Shown: positions 52,259-60,837 of the stretch, piece by piece | Position numbering within the stretch: the first letter of the stretch is position 1 | Layout: each line of letters starts with the position of its first letter | NCBI RefSeq assembly: GCF_002900095.1 | Contig: NZ_LLKN01000002.1 | Coordinates: forward strand, 1,550,001 to 1,614,000 | Direction: 5' to 3' | From: Salegentibacter mishustinae | Lineage (GTDB): Bacteria; Bacteroidota; Bacteroidia; Flavobacteriales; Flavobacteriaceae | DNA: 64,000 nucleotides | Translations under genes and position numbers: made by a program | Notes under the pieces: generated by a model | What the model saw: the letters and a program-made list of their open reading frames with translations, nothing else | Databases searched by the model: none | What the model was told of the DNA's origin: nothing

Positions 52259-53005
52259 CTAGGTGTGCATTCCGCCGTCTACGTGAAGCACCTGGCCGGT
52301 AATATAGGAACTGAGTTCACTCCCAAGAAAAACACAAGCATTTGCGATATCCTCCGGGCTTCCGCCGCGTTTTAAAGGAATTGCCTGTCTCCAGCCATCC
52401 ACTACTTTCTCGTCTAACTTTTCGGTCATTTCGGTTTCGATAAAACCGGGAGCGATCACGTTTGTTCTAATATTTCTAGAACCTAATTCCTGCGCCATAG
52501 ATTTAGAAAAACCTATAATACCAGATTTAGAAGCCGCATAATTAGCCTGACCCGCGTTTCCGGTTACTCCAACTACAGAACTCATATTAATAATACTTCC
52601 TTTGCGTTGCTTCAACATAGTACGTTGTACCGCTTTGGTCATATTAAAAATAGACTTGAGGTTAACTTCAATTACCTTATCAAAATCTTCTTCGCTCATT
52701 CGCATCAACAAATTATCTTTGGTGATACCGGCGTTATTTATTAAAATATCGATACTTCCAAAATCTTCTGCCACATCTTTAATAAGCTGCTCTGCTTCCT
52801 TAAAACTTGCAGCATTAGATTGGTAGGCTATTGCCTTTACGCCAAGTTTGCTCAATTCATCGGCTAATGCGTTAGCTGATTCGGCGGAAGAATTATAGGT
52901 AAAAGCTACATTGGCACCGTGTTCAGCAAATACTTTCGCTATTCCTTTTCCTATTCCACGGCTACCACCGGTTATTATGGCATTCTTTCCTTCTAATAAT
53001 TTCAT
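52259..53005 (-). CDS. fabG: 3-oxoacyl-[acyl-carrier-protein] reductase
   Basis: A 248-aa SDR that fits FabG closely: ITGGSRGIGKGIA (residues 11-23), NNAGITKDNLLMRM (about 90-103), Ser142 in NMSSVVGVTGN, and Tyr156/Lys160 in NYAASKSG. The C-terminal SSYITGQVLHVDGGMHT is a FabG hallmark. It reduces 3-oxoacyl-ACP with NADPH in fatty acid elongation. It lies between a VWA gene and sucD, not in a fab cluster, and is probably monocistronic. Confidence 0.93.
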   Translation of the reverse strand: MKLLEGKNAIITGGSRGIGKGIAKVFAEHGANVAFTYNSSAESANALADELSKLGVKAIAYQSNAASFKEAEQLIKDVAEDFGSIDILINNAGITKDNLLMRMSEEDFDKVIEVNLKSIFNMTKAVQRTMLKQRKGSIINMSSVVGVTGNAGQANYAASKSGIIGFSKSMAQELGSRNIRTNVIAPGFIETEMTEKLDEKVVDGWRQAIPLKRGGSPEDIANACVFLGSELSSYITGQVLHVDGGMHT

Positions 53006-53069
53006 ATTTGTAAAAAGATTGATGTTAATTAAACAGTTTCAAATATAGCAAAAGCTAATACCAAGAAAT

Positions 53070-53114
53070 AAAAAATCCTCCTGTATTTAATGAAGCACTA
53101 AACACAGGAGGATT
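53070..53114 (-). terminator. Rho-independent terminator of sucD
   Basis: On the minus strand, perfect 11-bp arms AATCCTCCTGT and ACAGGAGGATT with a 19-nt loop, followed by a T run. It starts 23 nt after the sucD stop. Confidence 0.85.
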
Positions 53115-53136
53115 CTAATATTATCTAGAAAATATT

Positions 53137-54012
53137 CTAGCCTTTCATAACTTCGGCTACTTTTTTTCCAATCTCTGCTGGAGAATCTACAACGTGAATT
53201 CCATTTTCTTTAAGAATAGCTTTTTTGGCTTGTGCAGTATCTTCACTTCCACCAACAATTGCTCCTGCGTGACCCATTGTACGGCCTGCTGGTGCAGTTT
53301 CACCAGCTATAAAACCTACAACCGGTTTTTTGTTTCCGTTTTCTTTAATCCAGGTAGCAGCATCAGCCTCTAATTGACCTCCGATTTCACCGATCATAAC
53401 GATACATTCGGTTTCATCATCATTCATCAATAATTCTACAGCCTCTTTGGTAGTAGTTCCAATAATTGGATCTCCACCAATACCAATAGCGGTAGTAATT
53501 CCAAGACCTTGTTTTACAACCTGGTCTGCAGCTTCGTAAGTTAAAGTACCAGACTTAGATACAATTCCTACTTTCCCTTTTTTGAAAACAAAACCTGGCA
53601 TAATACCAACTTTCGCTTCTCCAGGAGTGATTACACCAGGACAATTAGGACCTACCAAACGGCAATCTCTATCCTGAATATAATCGTAAGCTTTTACCAT
53701 ATCTGCAACTGGTATACCTTCAGTAATTGTAATAATTACTTTAATTCCAGCATCTGCAGCTTCCATAATTGCATCTGCAGCAAAAGCTGGCGGTACAAAG
53801 ATTATAGAAACATCTGCTCCTGTTTTTTCCACAGCATCAGATACAGTATTAAAAACCGGTTTGTTAAGGTGTTTTTGACCTCCTTTACCTGGAGTTACAC
53901 CTCCAACAACGTTGGTTCCGTATTCTATCATTTGTTCAGCGTGAAAAGTACCTTCGCTACCGGTAAATCCCTGAACTATTATTTTTGAATTTTTATTGAC
54001 TAAAACGCTCAT
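53137..54012 (-). CDS. sucD: Succinyl-CoA synthetase alpha subunit
   Basis: A 291-aa protein of the normal SucD length. [20 protein letters not shown] and [11 protein letters not shown] bind Co[13 protein letters not shown] and [14 protein letters not shown] are typical, and the phosphorylated His lies in [11 protein letters not shown]. With SucB/SucC partner encoded elsewhere it makes succinate and ATP or GTP in the TCA cycle. No sucC is in this window, which is common in Flavobacteriaceae. It has its own promoter and terminator. Confidence 0.95.
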   Translation of the reverse strand: MSVLVNKNSKIIVQGFTGSEGTFHAEQMIEYGTNVVGGVTPGKGGQKHLNKPVFNTVSDAVEKTGADVSIIFVPPAFAADAIMEAADAGIKVIITITEGIPVADMVKAYDYIQDRDCRLVGPNCPGVITPGEAKVGIMPGFVFKKGKVGIVSKSGTLTYEAADQVVKQGLGITTAIGIGGDPIIGTTTKEAVELLMNDDETECIVMIGEIGGQLEADAATWIKENGNKKPVVGFIAGETAPAGRTMGHAGAIVGGSEDTAQAKKAILKENGIHVVDSPAEIGKKVAEVMKG

Positions 54013-54035
54013 AAATTTTTTGATTTTTGCGATTA

Positions 54036-54043
54036 CAAAAGTA
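54036..54043 (-). promoter_or_regulatory. Candidate -7 box TACTTTTG for sucD
   Basis: TACTTTTG on the minus strand fits TAnnTTTG and lies 23 nt from the sucD ATG. No clear TTG -33 box. Confidence 0.45.
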
Positions 54044-54152
54044 GGTTTTTAAAAATAAAACCTAAAGTTTTTTGAATGTTTATTAGGCTTTTAGTCTTAA
54101 AATAGAACTAAAGTTTTAGCCTAAAACTATATTATTTGAGAAAGCTAAAAAT

Positions 54153-54548
54153 TTAAGACCAGGGACTTTCGTCTATCTCTTCTCCAAGCTGGGAGATTTG
54201 AACACCCTTAAAAAGTTTTTTGTCTTTTAATTCCCAGATAGCCATGAAATGGGCTAGTGGCATTTCTTCATCGGGATTTTCTATGGTTTTCACATGGTAC
54301 GTAAATTGAATAGCAATTTGATGGTCTTCTTCTACAAGCTTTTCAACTTCGGCTTTTAACTCCTCAAAGTTTTTTGCCATATCATCTCTAAGATTCAGAA
54401 TCTCATTAAAATCAAGCTTTTTAAGTCCGGTGGTACCGTACCAGGTAAGATTTACATTGGGATGTAAGTAATTGTCTAATACTCCTTCTTCGCCTTTAAA
54501 TAGCGAAGTATAAAAATTCTCAACAATCTCTTTACTTTTTATGCCCAT
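54153..54548 (-). CDS. NTF2/SnoaL-like small protein
   Basis: A 131-aa protein with the alpha-plus-beta pattern of the SnoaL/NTF2 fold: a helical start (KEIVENFYTSLFKGE), LDNYLHPNVNLTWYG, and a strand-rich second half (QIAIQFTYHVKTI, HFMAIWELKDKKLFKGVQIS). This family includes isomerases, hydrolases and binding proteins, so no activity can be assigned. It starts six bases after the second lpxD gene and should be co-transcribed with the lipid A operon, which may be only positional. Confidence 0.75.
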   Translation of the reverse strand: MGIKSKEIVENFYTSLFKGEEGVLDNYLHPNVNLTWYGTTGLKKLDFNEILNLRDDMAKNFEELKAEVEKLVEEDHQIAIQFTYHVKTIENPDEEMPLAHFMAIWELKDKKLFKGVQISQLGEEIDESPWS

Positions 54549-54554
54549 AGTTTT

Positions 54555-55484
54555 TTATTTTAATTTTTCCAGCAATTTAGGTAATTGCCTTAAAAGTGCC
54601 AACTCTTTTAATTTAGCTCTCGATTCCATTGCAGGATTACCTGTATATATTTTGTTAGCCTTGGTAGATTTAGTGATTCCGGCCTGGCCCATGAGAATAC
54701 CGCCTTTTTCTACCGTGATGCCGCTGCGCATCCCTACCTGGCCCCAAACAGTTACTTCATCTTCAATAATTACAGCACCTGCAATTCCTACCTGGCTGGC
54801 GATAAGGCATTTTCTACCAATAACAGTATCGTGGCCAACCTGGATTAAATTATCCAGTTTAGTACCTTCTTTTATAGTTGTATCTCCAGTTACGCCTTTG
54901 TCTATAGTGCAATTAGCACCAATTTCAACATTGTCTTCTATAACCACACGGCCACCAGATCTTAATTTATCAAAACCTTCGGGCCTCGTTTTATAATAAA
55001 AAGCATCACCACCCAGGACAGTTCCCGAATGAATAATCACATTATTTCCTATAACCGCGTTATCATATATACTTACATTAGAATGAATAAGGCAATTACT
55101 ACCAATTTTCACATTATTTCCTATAAAAGTATTTGGTTGAATATGCGTGCCTTCCCCTATTTGAGCTGAATCTGAAATGGATTTACCAGATTTCTGAAAA
55201 GGTTTAAAATACTGGGTAAGCTTATTAAAGTCTGAAAAAGGATCTTCTGAAATTAGTAAAGCTTTACCCTCAGGACAATCAACTTCTTTATTGATCAAAA
55301 TTACGGTAGCAGCAGAATTTAAAGCTTTATCGTAATATTTTGGATGATCTACAAAAACAATATCGCCCGGTGTTACTACGTGAATTTCATTCATTCCTTT
55401 TACTGGAAAATTAGCGTCCCCAATATATTGAGCATCTATTATAGTAGCTATTTGTTGCAGCGTATGTTCCTGTGGAAATTTCAT
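54555..55484 (-). CDS. Second LpxD-like acyltransferase (UDP-acylglucosamine N-acyltransferase paralogue)
   Basis: A 309-aa left-handed parallel beta-helix protein. The N-terminal LpxD-type domain (QQIATIIDAQYIGD, then DIVFVDHPKYYDKAL) precedes hexapeptide repeats from about residue 105 to 265. The catalytic-type His is in DNLIQVGHDTVIG, matching [13 protein letters not shown] of the true LpxD encoded 3 kb away. GGDAFYYKTRPEGFDKL replaces the GADGFGFSP loop of LpxD, which hints at a different substrate. It lies after efp in the same direction, with a 77-bp repeat between them. Confidence 0.85.
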   Translation of the reverse strand: MKFPQEHTLQQIATIIDAQYIGDANFPVKGMNEIHVVTPGDIVFVDHPKYYDKALNSAATVILINKEVDCPEGKALLISEDPFSDFNKLTQYFKPFQKSGKSISDSAQIGEGTHIQPNTFIGNNVKIGSNCLIHSNVSIYDNAVIGNNVIIHSGTVLGGDAFYYKTRPEGFDKLRSGGRVVIEDNVEIGANCTIDKGVTGDTTIKEGTKLDNLIQVGHDTVIGRKCLIASQVGIAGAVIIEDEVTVWGQVGMRSGITVEKGGILMGQAGITKSTKANKIYTGNPAMESRAKLKELALLRQLPKLLEKLK

Positions 55485-55503
55485 ATACTAATTTAAAAAA
55501 TTA

Positions 55504-55580
55504 GTCATCCTGAATTTATTTCAGGATCTAACGTGTTTACTAACAAAACATATTAGAAGCTGAAACAAGTTCAGCTTGAC
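55504..55580. repeat. 77-bp family-1 repeat between efp and the second lpxD
   Basis: Ends GTCA and TGAC, a left hairpin TCCTGAATTTATTTCAGGA and a right hairpin GAAGCTGAAACAAGTTCAGC. It is very close to the copy at 8168-8244. Confidence 0.85.
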
Positions 55581-55607
55581 GAAAAAAGTTTTTGGAAAAA
55601 ATATGAA

Positions 55608-56174
55608 CTACTCTTTCATTCTTTCCTTATAAGTACCCTTGTCGGTTTCAACTTTTATTTTGTCGCCTTCATTGATAAATAAAGGAACATTTACTTCAGC
55701 ACCGGTTTCAACGGTTGCTGGTTTCGTGGCGTTTGTAGCTGTATTTCCTTTCACTCCCGGTTCGGTATGCGTTACTTCAAGTACAACGCTTGCAGGCATT
55801 TCTACGGAAAGAGGTGCATTATCTTCAGTATTGATTATCACAGTCACCACTTCGCCTTCTTTTAATAGTTTTGGCTGATCTAAAGCTTGTTCTACAAGAC
55901 GAATTTGGGTATAATCTTCAACATTCATAAAATGATAAAATTCACCATCATTATATAAATACTGAAATTTATGAGTCTCCACACGAACATCTTCAATTTT
56001 ATGCCCAGCTGAAAAGGTGTTCTCTACTACTTTTCCAGTAGTTACACTTTTAAGCTTGGTACGTACAAAAGCAGGACCTTTTCCAGGTTTTACGTGTAAA
56101 AATTCAATTATCTTATAAATATCGTGGTTGTAACGAATACACAATCCGTTTCTAATATCACTTGTACTTGCCAT
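55608..56174 (-). CDS. efp: Elongation factor P
   Basis: A 188-aa protein of standard EF-P length with three beta-barrel domains. The tip of the first domain reads VKPGKGPAFVRTKLK, where the Lys in PGKG is the position modified by lysylation in other bacteria. The central NVEDYTQIRL and the C-terminal FINEGDKIKVETDKGTYKER are conserved. It relieves stalling at polyproline. It sits in the lpx operon, 11 bp after lpxA, an arrangement I have seen often in Bacteroidota. Confidence 0.95.
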   Translation of the reverse strand: MASTSDIRNGLCIRYNHDIYKIIEFLHVKPGKGPAFVRTKLKSVTTGKVVENTFSAGHKIEDVRVETHKFQYLYNDGEFYHFMNVEDYTQIRLVEQALDQPKLLKEGEVVTVIINTEDNAPLSVEMPASVVLEVTHTEPGVKGNTATNATKPATVETGAEVNVPLFINEGDKIKVETDKGTYKERMKE

Positions 56175-56185
56175 TTGAATCAGTT

Positions 56186-56971
56186 TTAATTTGAACTAAA
56201 GTATCCTTTCATGATACCTCGTTGCGAGTTTTTAATGAATTCTAATATTTCGTCCCTTTCTGCGGTTGCCTGCATTTCAGCTTCAATAATAGCAACAGCC
56301 TGGGTGTTATTATAGTTTTTCTGATACAGAATTCTATAAATATCCTGTATCTCACGTATTTTTTCGGTAGTAAAACCTCTTCGGCGTAATCCAATAGAAT
56401 TAATACCTACATAAGAAAGCGGTTCTCTTCCTGCTTTTACAAAGGGTGGTACATCTTTTCTCACCAAAGAGCCGCCGGTTACAAAAGCGTGTCTACCAAT
56501 GCTACAAAACTGCTGAATCGCCGCCATTCCTGCAAGAATCACATAGTCTCCCACGTTTATATGCCCGGCAAGCGTGCTGTTGTTAGAAAAGATACAATTA
56601 TCTCCTACAATGCAATCATGCGCTATATGGCAATAAGCCATAATCCAGCAATTTTTCCCGATCACGGTTTTCATTCGGTCTGTAGTTCCCCTATTTATGG
56701 TTACACATTCTCGAATAGTAGTATTATCTCCAATTACTGTAATAGTATCTTCGTCGTCAAATTTTTTATCCTGCGGAATAGCAGAAATAACGGCTCCCGG
56801 AAAAATACTGCAATTCTTTCCAATTCGGGCACCTTCCATTATAGTTACGTTAGATCCTATCCAGGTTCCCTCGCCTATTACCACGTTATTATGAATTGTG
56901 GTGAAAGGTTCTATTACTACATTCTTAGCAATTTTGGCTCCGGGATGGACGTAAGCTAAAGGCTGGTTCAT
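56186..56971 (-). CDS. lpxA: UDP-N-acetylglucosamine O-acyltransferase
   Basis: A 261-aa hexapeptide-repeat acyltransferase, the usual LpxA length. VHPGAKIAKNVVIEPFTTIH opens the beta-helix; the catalytic His is in YCHIAHDCIVGDN; GSLVRKDVPPFVKAGREP and SIGLRRRGFTTEKIREI are LpxA-specific. It adds a 3-hydroxyacyl chain to UDP-GlcNAc, the first step of lipid A. I chose ATG 56971; the frame stays open upstream into the lpxC-fabZ gene but that part is a shadow. It follows that gene by 5 bp. Confidence 0.95.
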   Translation of the reverse strand: MNQPLAYVHPGAKIAKNVVIEPFTTIHNNVVIGEGTWIGSNVTIMEGARIGKNCSIFPGAVISAIPQDKKFDDEDTITVIGDNTTIRECVTINRGTTDRMKTVIGKNCWIMAYCHIAHDCIVGDNCIFSNNSTLAGHINVGDYVILAGMAAIQQFCSIGRHAFVTGGSLVRKDVPPFVKAGREPLSYVGINSIGLRRRGFTTEKIREIQDIYRILYQKNYNNTQAVAIIEAEMQATAERDEILEFIKNSQRGIMKGYFSSN

Positions 56972-56976
56972 ATAAT

Positions 56977-58377
56977 TTATTTTGATTTTACAATTTGCGC
57001 CATAAGTACAGCCTCGGTAGCTAATTTTCCATTTACATAAGCATAGCCTTGCATTTGGCAAATTCCGCGGCGAATAGGGGCAAGTAATTCTAATTTAAAG
57101 ATTAAAGTGTCTCCAGGTACTACCTGTTGTTTAAACCTTACATTATCTATTTTCATAAAATAGGTAAGATAGTTTTCTGGATCCGGAACCGATTTCAGCG
57201 CAAGAATACCTCCTGTTTGAGCCATTGCTTCCACCTGAAGTACGCCGGGCATTACCGGTTTTCCCGGGAAATGTCCCACGAAGAAAGGCTCATTCATAGT
57301 GACATTCTTCATTCCAATCACGCAACTATCGGTGCAACTGTATATCTTATCTACTAACAAAAATGGAGAACGATGCGGTAAAATATCCATAATATCGTTC
57401 ACATCCATCATTGGCTTCTGGTCCAGATCTATTTTTGGAACATTATTCCTTTTTTCGGCTTTAATTATTTTAGCCATTTTTTTCGCAAACTCGGTGTTTA
57501 CATAATGTCCCGGTTTATTTGCAATTACTTTTCCTCGAATTCGGGTTCCTATAAGTGCAAGATCTCCTACAACATCTAGAAGTTTATGTCTTGCCGCTTC
57601 GTTTGGATAATGTAAAGTTAAATTGTCCAGAATTCCGTTTTGCTTAACAGCGATATTGTCTCTTTCAAAAGCTTTACGGAGTTTCTTTAAAGTTTCTTCG
57701 TTTATCTCTTTATCTACGTAAACAATAGCGTTATTTAGATCGCCACCTTTTATTAAGCCATGATCAAGAAGCGCTTCCAGTTCGTGCAAAAAACTAAATG
57801 TTCTTGCATTAGCTATTTCATCCTTAAATTCTGATAAATGGGAAATAGAAGCATTTTGTGTTCCTAAAACCTGTGTACCAAAATCTACCATAGCGGTTAC
57901 CTGGTACTCATCGGCCGGCATTACTATAATTTCACTTCCACTTTTCTCATCGTGGTAAGAAATCACCTGATCTACTACAAATTCTTCTCTTTCTGCTTCC
58001 TGAGCAACTACTCCGGCTTTCTCCAATGCTTCCACAAAGAATTTTGAAGAACCATCCATAATTGGTGGTTCTGAAGCATCCAATTCAATTAAGATATTAT
58101 CAATATCCAACCCAACACAAGCTGCAAGAACGTGTTCTGAAGTTTGTATTTTTACACCATTTTTTTCCAGGTTAGTTCCTCTTTGGGTATTTACCACGTA
58201 ACTTACATCAGCTTCAATCTGTGGTTCGCCTTCAAGATCCATTCTTTTAAAAACATAACCGGTATTTTCCGGAGCAGGTTTAAAAGTCATTTTCACTTTT
58301 TGACCAGTATGCAGCCCAACGCCTTCAAGAGAAATCTCTCTATCTATGGTATGTTGTTTCGCCTGTTTATATGCCAT
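56977..58377 (-). CDS. lpxC: Bifunctional LpxC-FabZ (UDP-acyl-GlcNAc deacetylase / 3-hydroxyacyl-ACP dehydratase)
   Basis: A 466-aa fusion. The LpxC part (about 1-300) has [32 protein letters not shown] (zinc His), [11 protein letters not shown] and [14 protein letters not shown]. The FabZ part (about 315-466) has [36 protein letters not shown] with the catalytic His, and [12 protein letters not shown]-like wording. LpxC removes the acetyl group, the committed step of lipid A synthesis; FabZ dehydrates hydroxyacyl-ACP. The fusion is characteristic of Bacteroidota. It overlaps lpxD by 11 bases. Confidence 0.96.
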   Translation of the reverse strand: MAYKQAKQHTIDREISLEGVGLHTGQKVKMTFKPAPENTGYVFKRMDLEGEPQIEADVSYVVNTQRGTNLEKNGVKIQTSEHVLAACVGLDIDNILIELDASEPPIMDGSSKFFVEALEKAGVVAQEAEREEFVVDQVISYHDEKSGSEIIVMPADEYQVTAMVDFGTQVLGTQNASISHLSEFKDEIANARTFSFLHELEALLDHGLIKGGDLNNAIVYVDKEINEETLKKLRKAFERDNIAVKQNGILDNLTLHYPNEAARHKLLDVVGDLALIGTRIRGKVIANKPGHYVNTEFAKKMAKIIKAEKRNNVPKIDLDQKPMMDVNDIMDILPHRSPFLLVDKIYSCTDSCVIGMKNVTMNEPFFVGHFPGKPVMPGVLQVEAMAQTGGILALKSVPDPENYLTYFMKIDNVRFKQQVVPGDTLIFKLELLAPIRRGICQMQGYAYVNGKLATEAVLMAQIVKSK

Positions 58378-59395
58378 TCTTAATCTTTTTTTCTAATTGG
58401 TTAAGTGTATCTATGGTTTTAGGTAAGTTTTTAAAATGAACATAAGATTTATTAAAATCTCCATAACCGAATGCGGGAGAACCCTGCAGCATCTCATCAT
58501 CTTTTACATTTCTACCAATACCAGCCTGAGCCTGTATTTTAACCCTATCTCCTATTTGAAGATGGCCAACAATTCCAACCTGTCCTCCAATTAAACAGTT
58601 TTTACCAATTTTGGTAGAGCCTGCAATTCCTGTTTGTGCAGCAATGGCTGTATTAGAGCCAATTTCTACATTATGGGCTATTTGTATTTGGTTATCTAAT
58701 TTTACACCTTCTCTTATAATGGTAGAACCCAGTGTTGCGCGGTCTATAGTAGTACCGGCACCAATATCTACATTATCTTCTATAATCACATTTCCTATTT
58801 GGGGTACTTTAGAATATTTTCCATCTTCTCCCGGGCTAAAGCCAAAACCATCGGCTCCAACTATAGCACCACTATGGATTACACAATTATTACCTATAAT
58901 GGTTTCAGAATAGATCTTCACTCCAGGGAAAACAATAACATTGTCTCCTATTTCTACATTATCCCCAACATAGACATTTGGATAAAGCTTAACATTATCT
59001 CCAATTTTCACATCTTCCCCTATATAAGCAAAGGCACCTATATAAATATTCTCACCAAATTTTGCCGAATCAGATAAAAAACTGGGCTGTTCAATTCCCT
59101 GTTTATTTAATTTTATTTGGTTGTAATACTCAAGAAGTGTTGAAAATGCCTTGTAAGCATCTTTTACCTTAATAAGTGTTGTAGTTATAGGCTCTTCGGC
59201 TTTAAAATCACTATTAACTATAGCGATAGAAGCCTGTGTAGAATATATATAAGAAGTATATTTAGGATTGCTTAGAAAGGTTAGAGACCCTTCCCCTCCT
59301 TCTTCGATTTTAGCTAATTCAGATACTTCGACCTCAGGATTACCTTCAATCTCTCCGTCGAGAATCTCTGCTATTTGTGCTGCTGTAAATTTCAT
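58367..59395 (-). CDS. lpxD: UDP-3-O-acylglucosamine N-acyltransferase
   Basis: A 342-aa protein of typical LpxD length. The N-terminal uridine-binding domain ([17 protein letters not shown]) precedes hexapeptide repeats from about residue 108 to 310. [20 protein letters not shown] and [20 protein letters not shown] with the catalytic His identify true LpxD. It adds the second acyl chain to the glucosamine of lipid A. It is the first lpx gene of the operon, 24 bp after the HD-hydrolase gene. A -7 box lies just 5 nt before the ATG. Confidence 0.96.
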   Translation of the reverse strand: MKFTAAQIAEILDGEIEGNPEVEVSELAKIEEGGEGSLTFLSNPKYTSYIYSTQASIAIVNSDFKAEEPITTTLIKVKDAYKAFSTLLEYYNQIKLNKQGIEQPSFLSDSAKFGENIYIGAFAYIGEDVKIGDNVKLYPNVYVGDNVEIGDNVIVFPGVKIYSETIIGNNCVIHSGAIVGADGFGFSPGEDGKYSKVPQIGNVIIEDNVDIGAGTTIDRATLGSTIIREGVKLDNQIQIAHNVEIGSNTAIAAQTGIAGSTKIGKNCLIGGQVGIVGHLQIGDRVKIQAQAGIGRNVKDDEMLQGSPAFGYGDFNKSYVHFKNLPKTIDTLNQLEKKIKNGI

Positions 59396-59400
59396 TCTGG

Positions 59401-59408
59401 CAAAAGTA
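59401..59408 (-). promoter_or_regulatory. Candidate -7 box TACTTTTG for lpxD
   Basis: TACTTTTG on the minus strand fits TAnnTTTG and ends 5 nt before the lpxD ATG, the same geometry as at 525-532. It would give a leaderless or nearly leaderless transcript for the lpx operon. Confidence 0.35.
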
Positions 59409-59419
59409 AAAAAAAAGCG

Positions 59420-60649
59420 TTAATGTTTGGCCTTCGGATAGCACATATAATACTTAACCACGGTTTTTGAAAGCGCTTTTAAATTCAATTGGTCTGATGC
59501 TTTGGCTACATCACTAATCTTCCCGTTCTTATGCAGGATGTTTATATTATTGTTTTCACTTTTATAAGCAGTGTTTGTTACTTCGCCGCTAAAAACAAAG
59601 TAAGCTGCTTCTTCTGCTGAAATATTTTGTTTTTCCTGAAGTGCTATTTGGCGTTTTTCGAGTTTTTGGGCAGATGGTTTTTTCTTTTTGATCTTTACCT
59701 TTAAAAGATCCCGATTAATGATCATTTTACACAAATTACTCAACACAAAATCTTCGTGATCCTGCCACTCTTTCATTGCCGAGACTATATCATAATCATC
59801 TAAACGGGCAAAAACCGCTAAGGTTTCCGAAGTAAAATTTTCAGGGCCTATTTTATTATAAAGAAAATACGAAAGCGATTTACTCGCATTCAATTTTTCG
59901 CCTTTCTCAATAAGTTCTTTGGCGCGTTTCAGAACCCTGATTAAAAGTTGCTCTGCAACCAAACTAGTTTTGTGCAAATACACCTGCCAGTACATCAATC
60001 TCCTGGCAACCAAAAATTTTTCTACCGAATAAATTCCTTTTTCCTCAATCACCAAATCGTCATTAACCACATTTAGCATCGTGATAAGGCGTTCACTATT
60101 TATGTTTCCTTCAGCGGCACCGGTATAAAAACTATCTCTCTTTAAATAATCTAGCCTATCCATATCCAGTTGGCTTGAAATTAACTGGTTTAAGAATCTC
60201 CTGCTATATGTTCCGCGGAAGATCTGAAGTGCCAGCGTTAAACTTTGGTTAAAGTCACGGTTCATTTCCTCCATAAAAAGCAATGAAATACTTTCGTGAT
60301 CAACACCTTCTACAATACTGTGTTCCATAGCATGGGAGAACGGGCCGTGGCCAATATCGTGTAGTAAAATTGCAATTTGCAGGGCTTCTTCTTCGGCCTC
60401 GGAAATCATAACCCCTTTATGCCGAAGTATCTGCACTGCTTTTTGCATTAAATGTACGCAGCCTATGGCGTGATGAAAACGGGTATGGTGAGCACCGGGA
60501 TAGACCAAATATGACATTCCCATTTGCGAAATTCTGCGCAATCGCTGAAAGTAAGGATGCTCAATAATACTAAAGATTCGCTCACTTGGGATGGTAATAA
60601 ATCCGTAAATTGGATCGTTTAGTATTTTAAGTTTATTAGTTGAAGTCAA
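59420..60649 (-). CDS. HD-domain phosphohydrolase
   Basis: A 409-aa HD-superfamily protein of the dGTPase-like YdhJ/SAMHD1 type. The metal site is seen in GAHHTRFHHAIGCVHLMQKA, LLHDIGHGPFSHAMEHSI (the HD dyad), and a further Asp in SQLDMDRLDYLKRDSFYTGA. Members may hydrolyse dNTPs or other nucleotides; no specific substrate can be told here. In flavobacterial genomes it typically sits between lpxD and porX, as here, with a divergent porX. Confidence 0.88.
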   Translation of the reverse strand: MTSTNKLKILNDPIYGFITIPSERIFSIIEHPYFQRLRRISQMGMSYLVYPGAHHTRFHHAIGCVHLMQKAVQILRHKGVMISEAEEEALQIAILLHDIGHGPFSHAMEHSIVEGVDHESISLLFMEEMNRDFNQSLTLALQIFRGTYSRRFLNQLISSQLDMDRLDYLKRDSFYTGAAEGNINSERLITMLNVVNDDLVIEEKGIYSVEKFLVARRLMYWQVYLHKTSLVAEQLLIRVLKRAKELIEKGEKLNASKSLSYFLYNKIGPENFTSETLAVFARLDDYDIVSAMKEWQDHEDFVLSNLCKMIINRDLLKVKIKKKKPSAQKLEKRQIALQEKQNISAEEAAYFVFSGEVTNTAYKSENNNINILHKNGKISDVAKASDQLNLKALSKTVVKYYMCYPKAKH

Positions 60650-60673
60650 GCTTTGTAACGTATTAATTTATAA

Positions 60674-60681
60674 CAAAGATA
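60674..60681 (-). promoter_or_regulatory. Candidate -7 box TATCTTTG for the HD-hydrolase gene
   Basis: TATCTTTG on the minus strand fits TAnnTTTG and lies 24 nt from the ATG. Confidence 0.45.
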
Positions 60682-60837
60682 CATATATAGACTTTGGAAG
60701 CTAAAAAACGGCAATAAAGTTGTAAAAAACAGGGATTTCCGTATAACTTGATAGGAAATCAATAATTAAAAACGACTATTAGAGTCGAAACAAAAATAGA
60801 AGAAGCAAACCTCATTTAATGAGTAAAAAGATAAGAC

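Noticed and set aside
54541-54996. Plus-strand open frame of 151 codons opposite the second lpxD
   Set aside because: Antisense shadow of the hexapeptide repeats, with no promoter or family resemblance.
56489-56959. Plus-strand open frame of 156 codons opposite lpxA
   Set aside because: It is an antisense shadow of lpxA; the repeated low-complexity character comes from the hexapeptide repeats on the other strand.
56972-57061. N-terminal extension of lpxA into lpxC-fabZ
   Set aside because: The 30 extra residues are Cys-rich and unlike LpxA; ATG at 56971 begins the normal beta-helix and lies 5 bp after the upstream stop.
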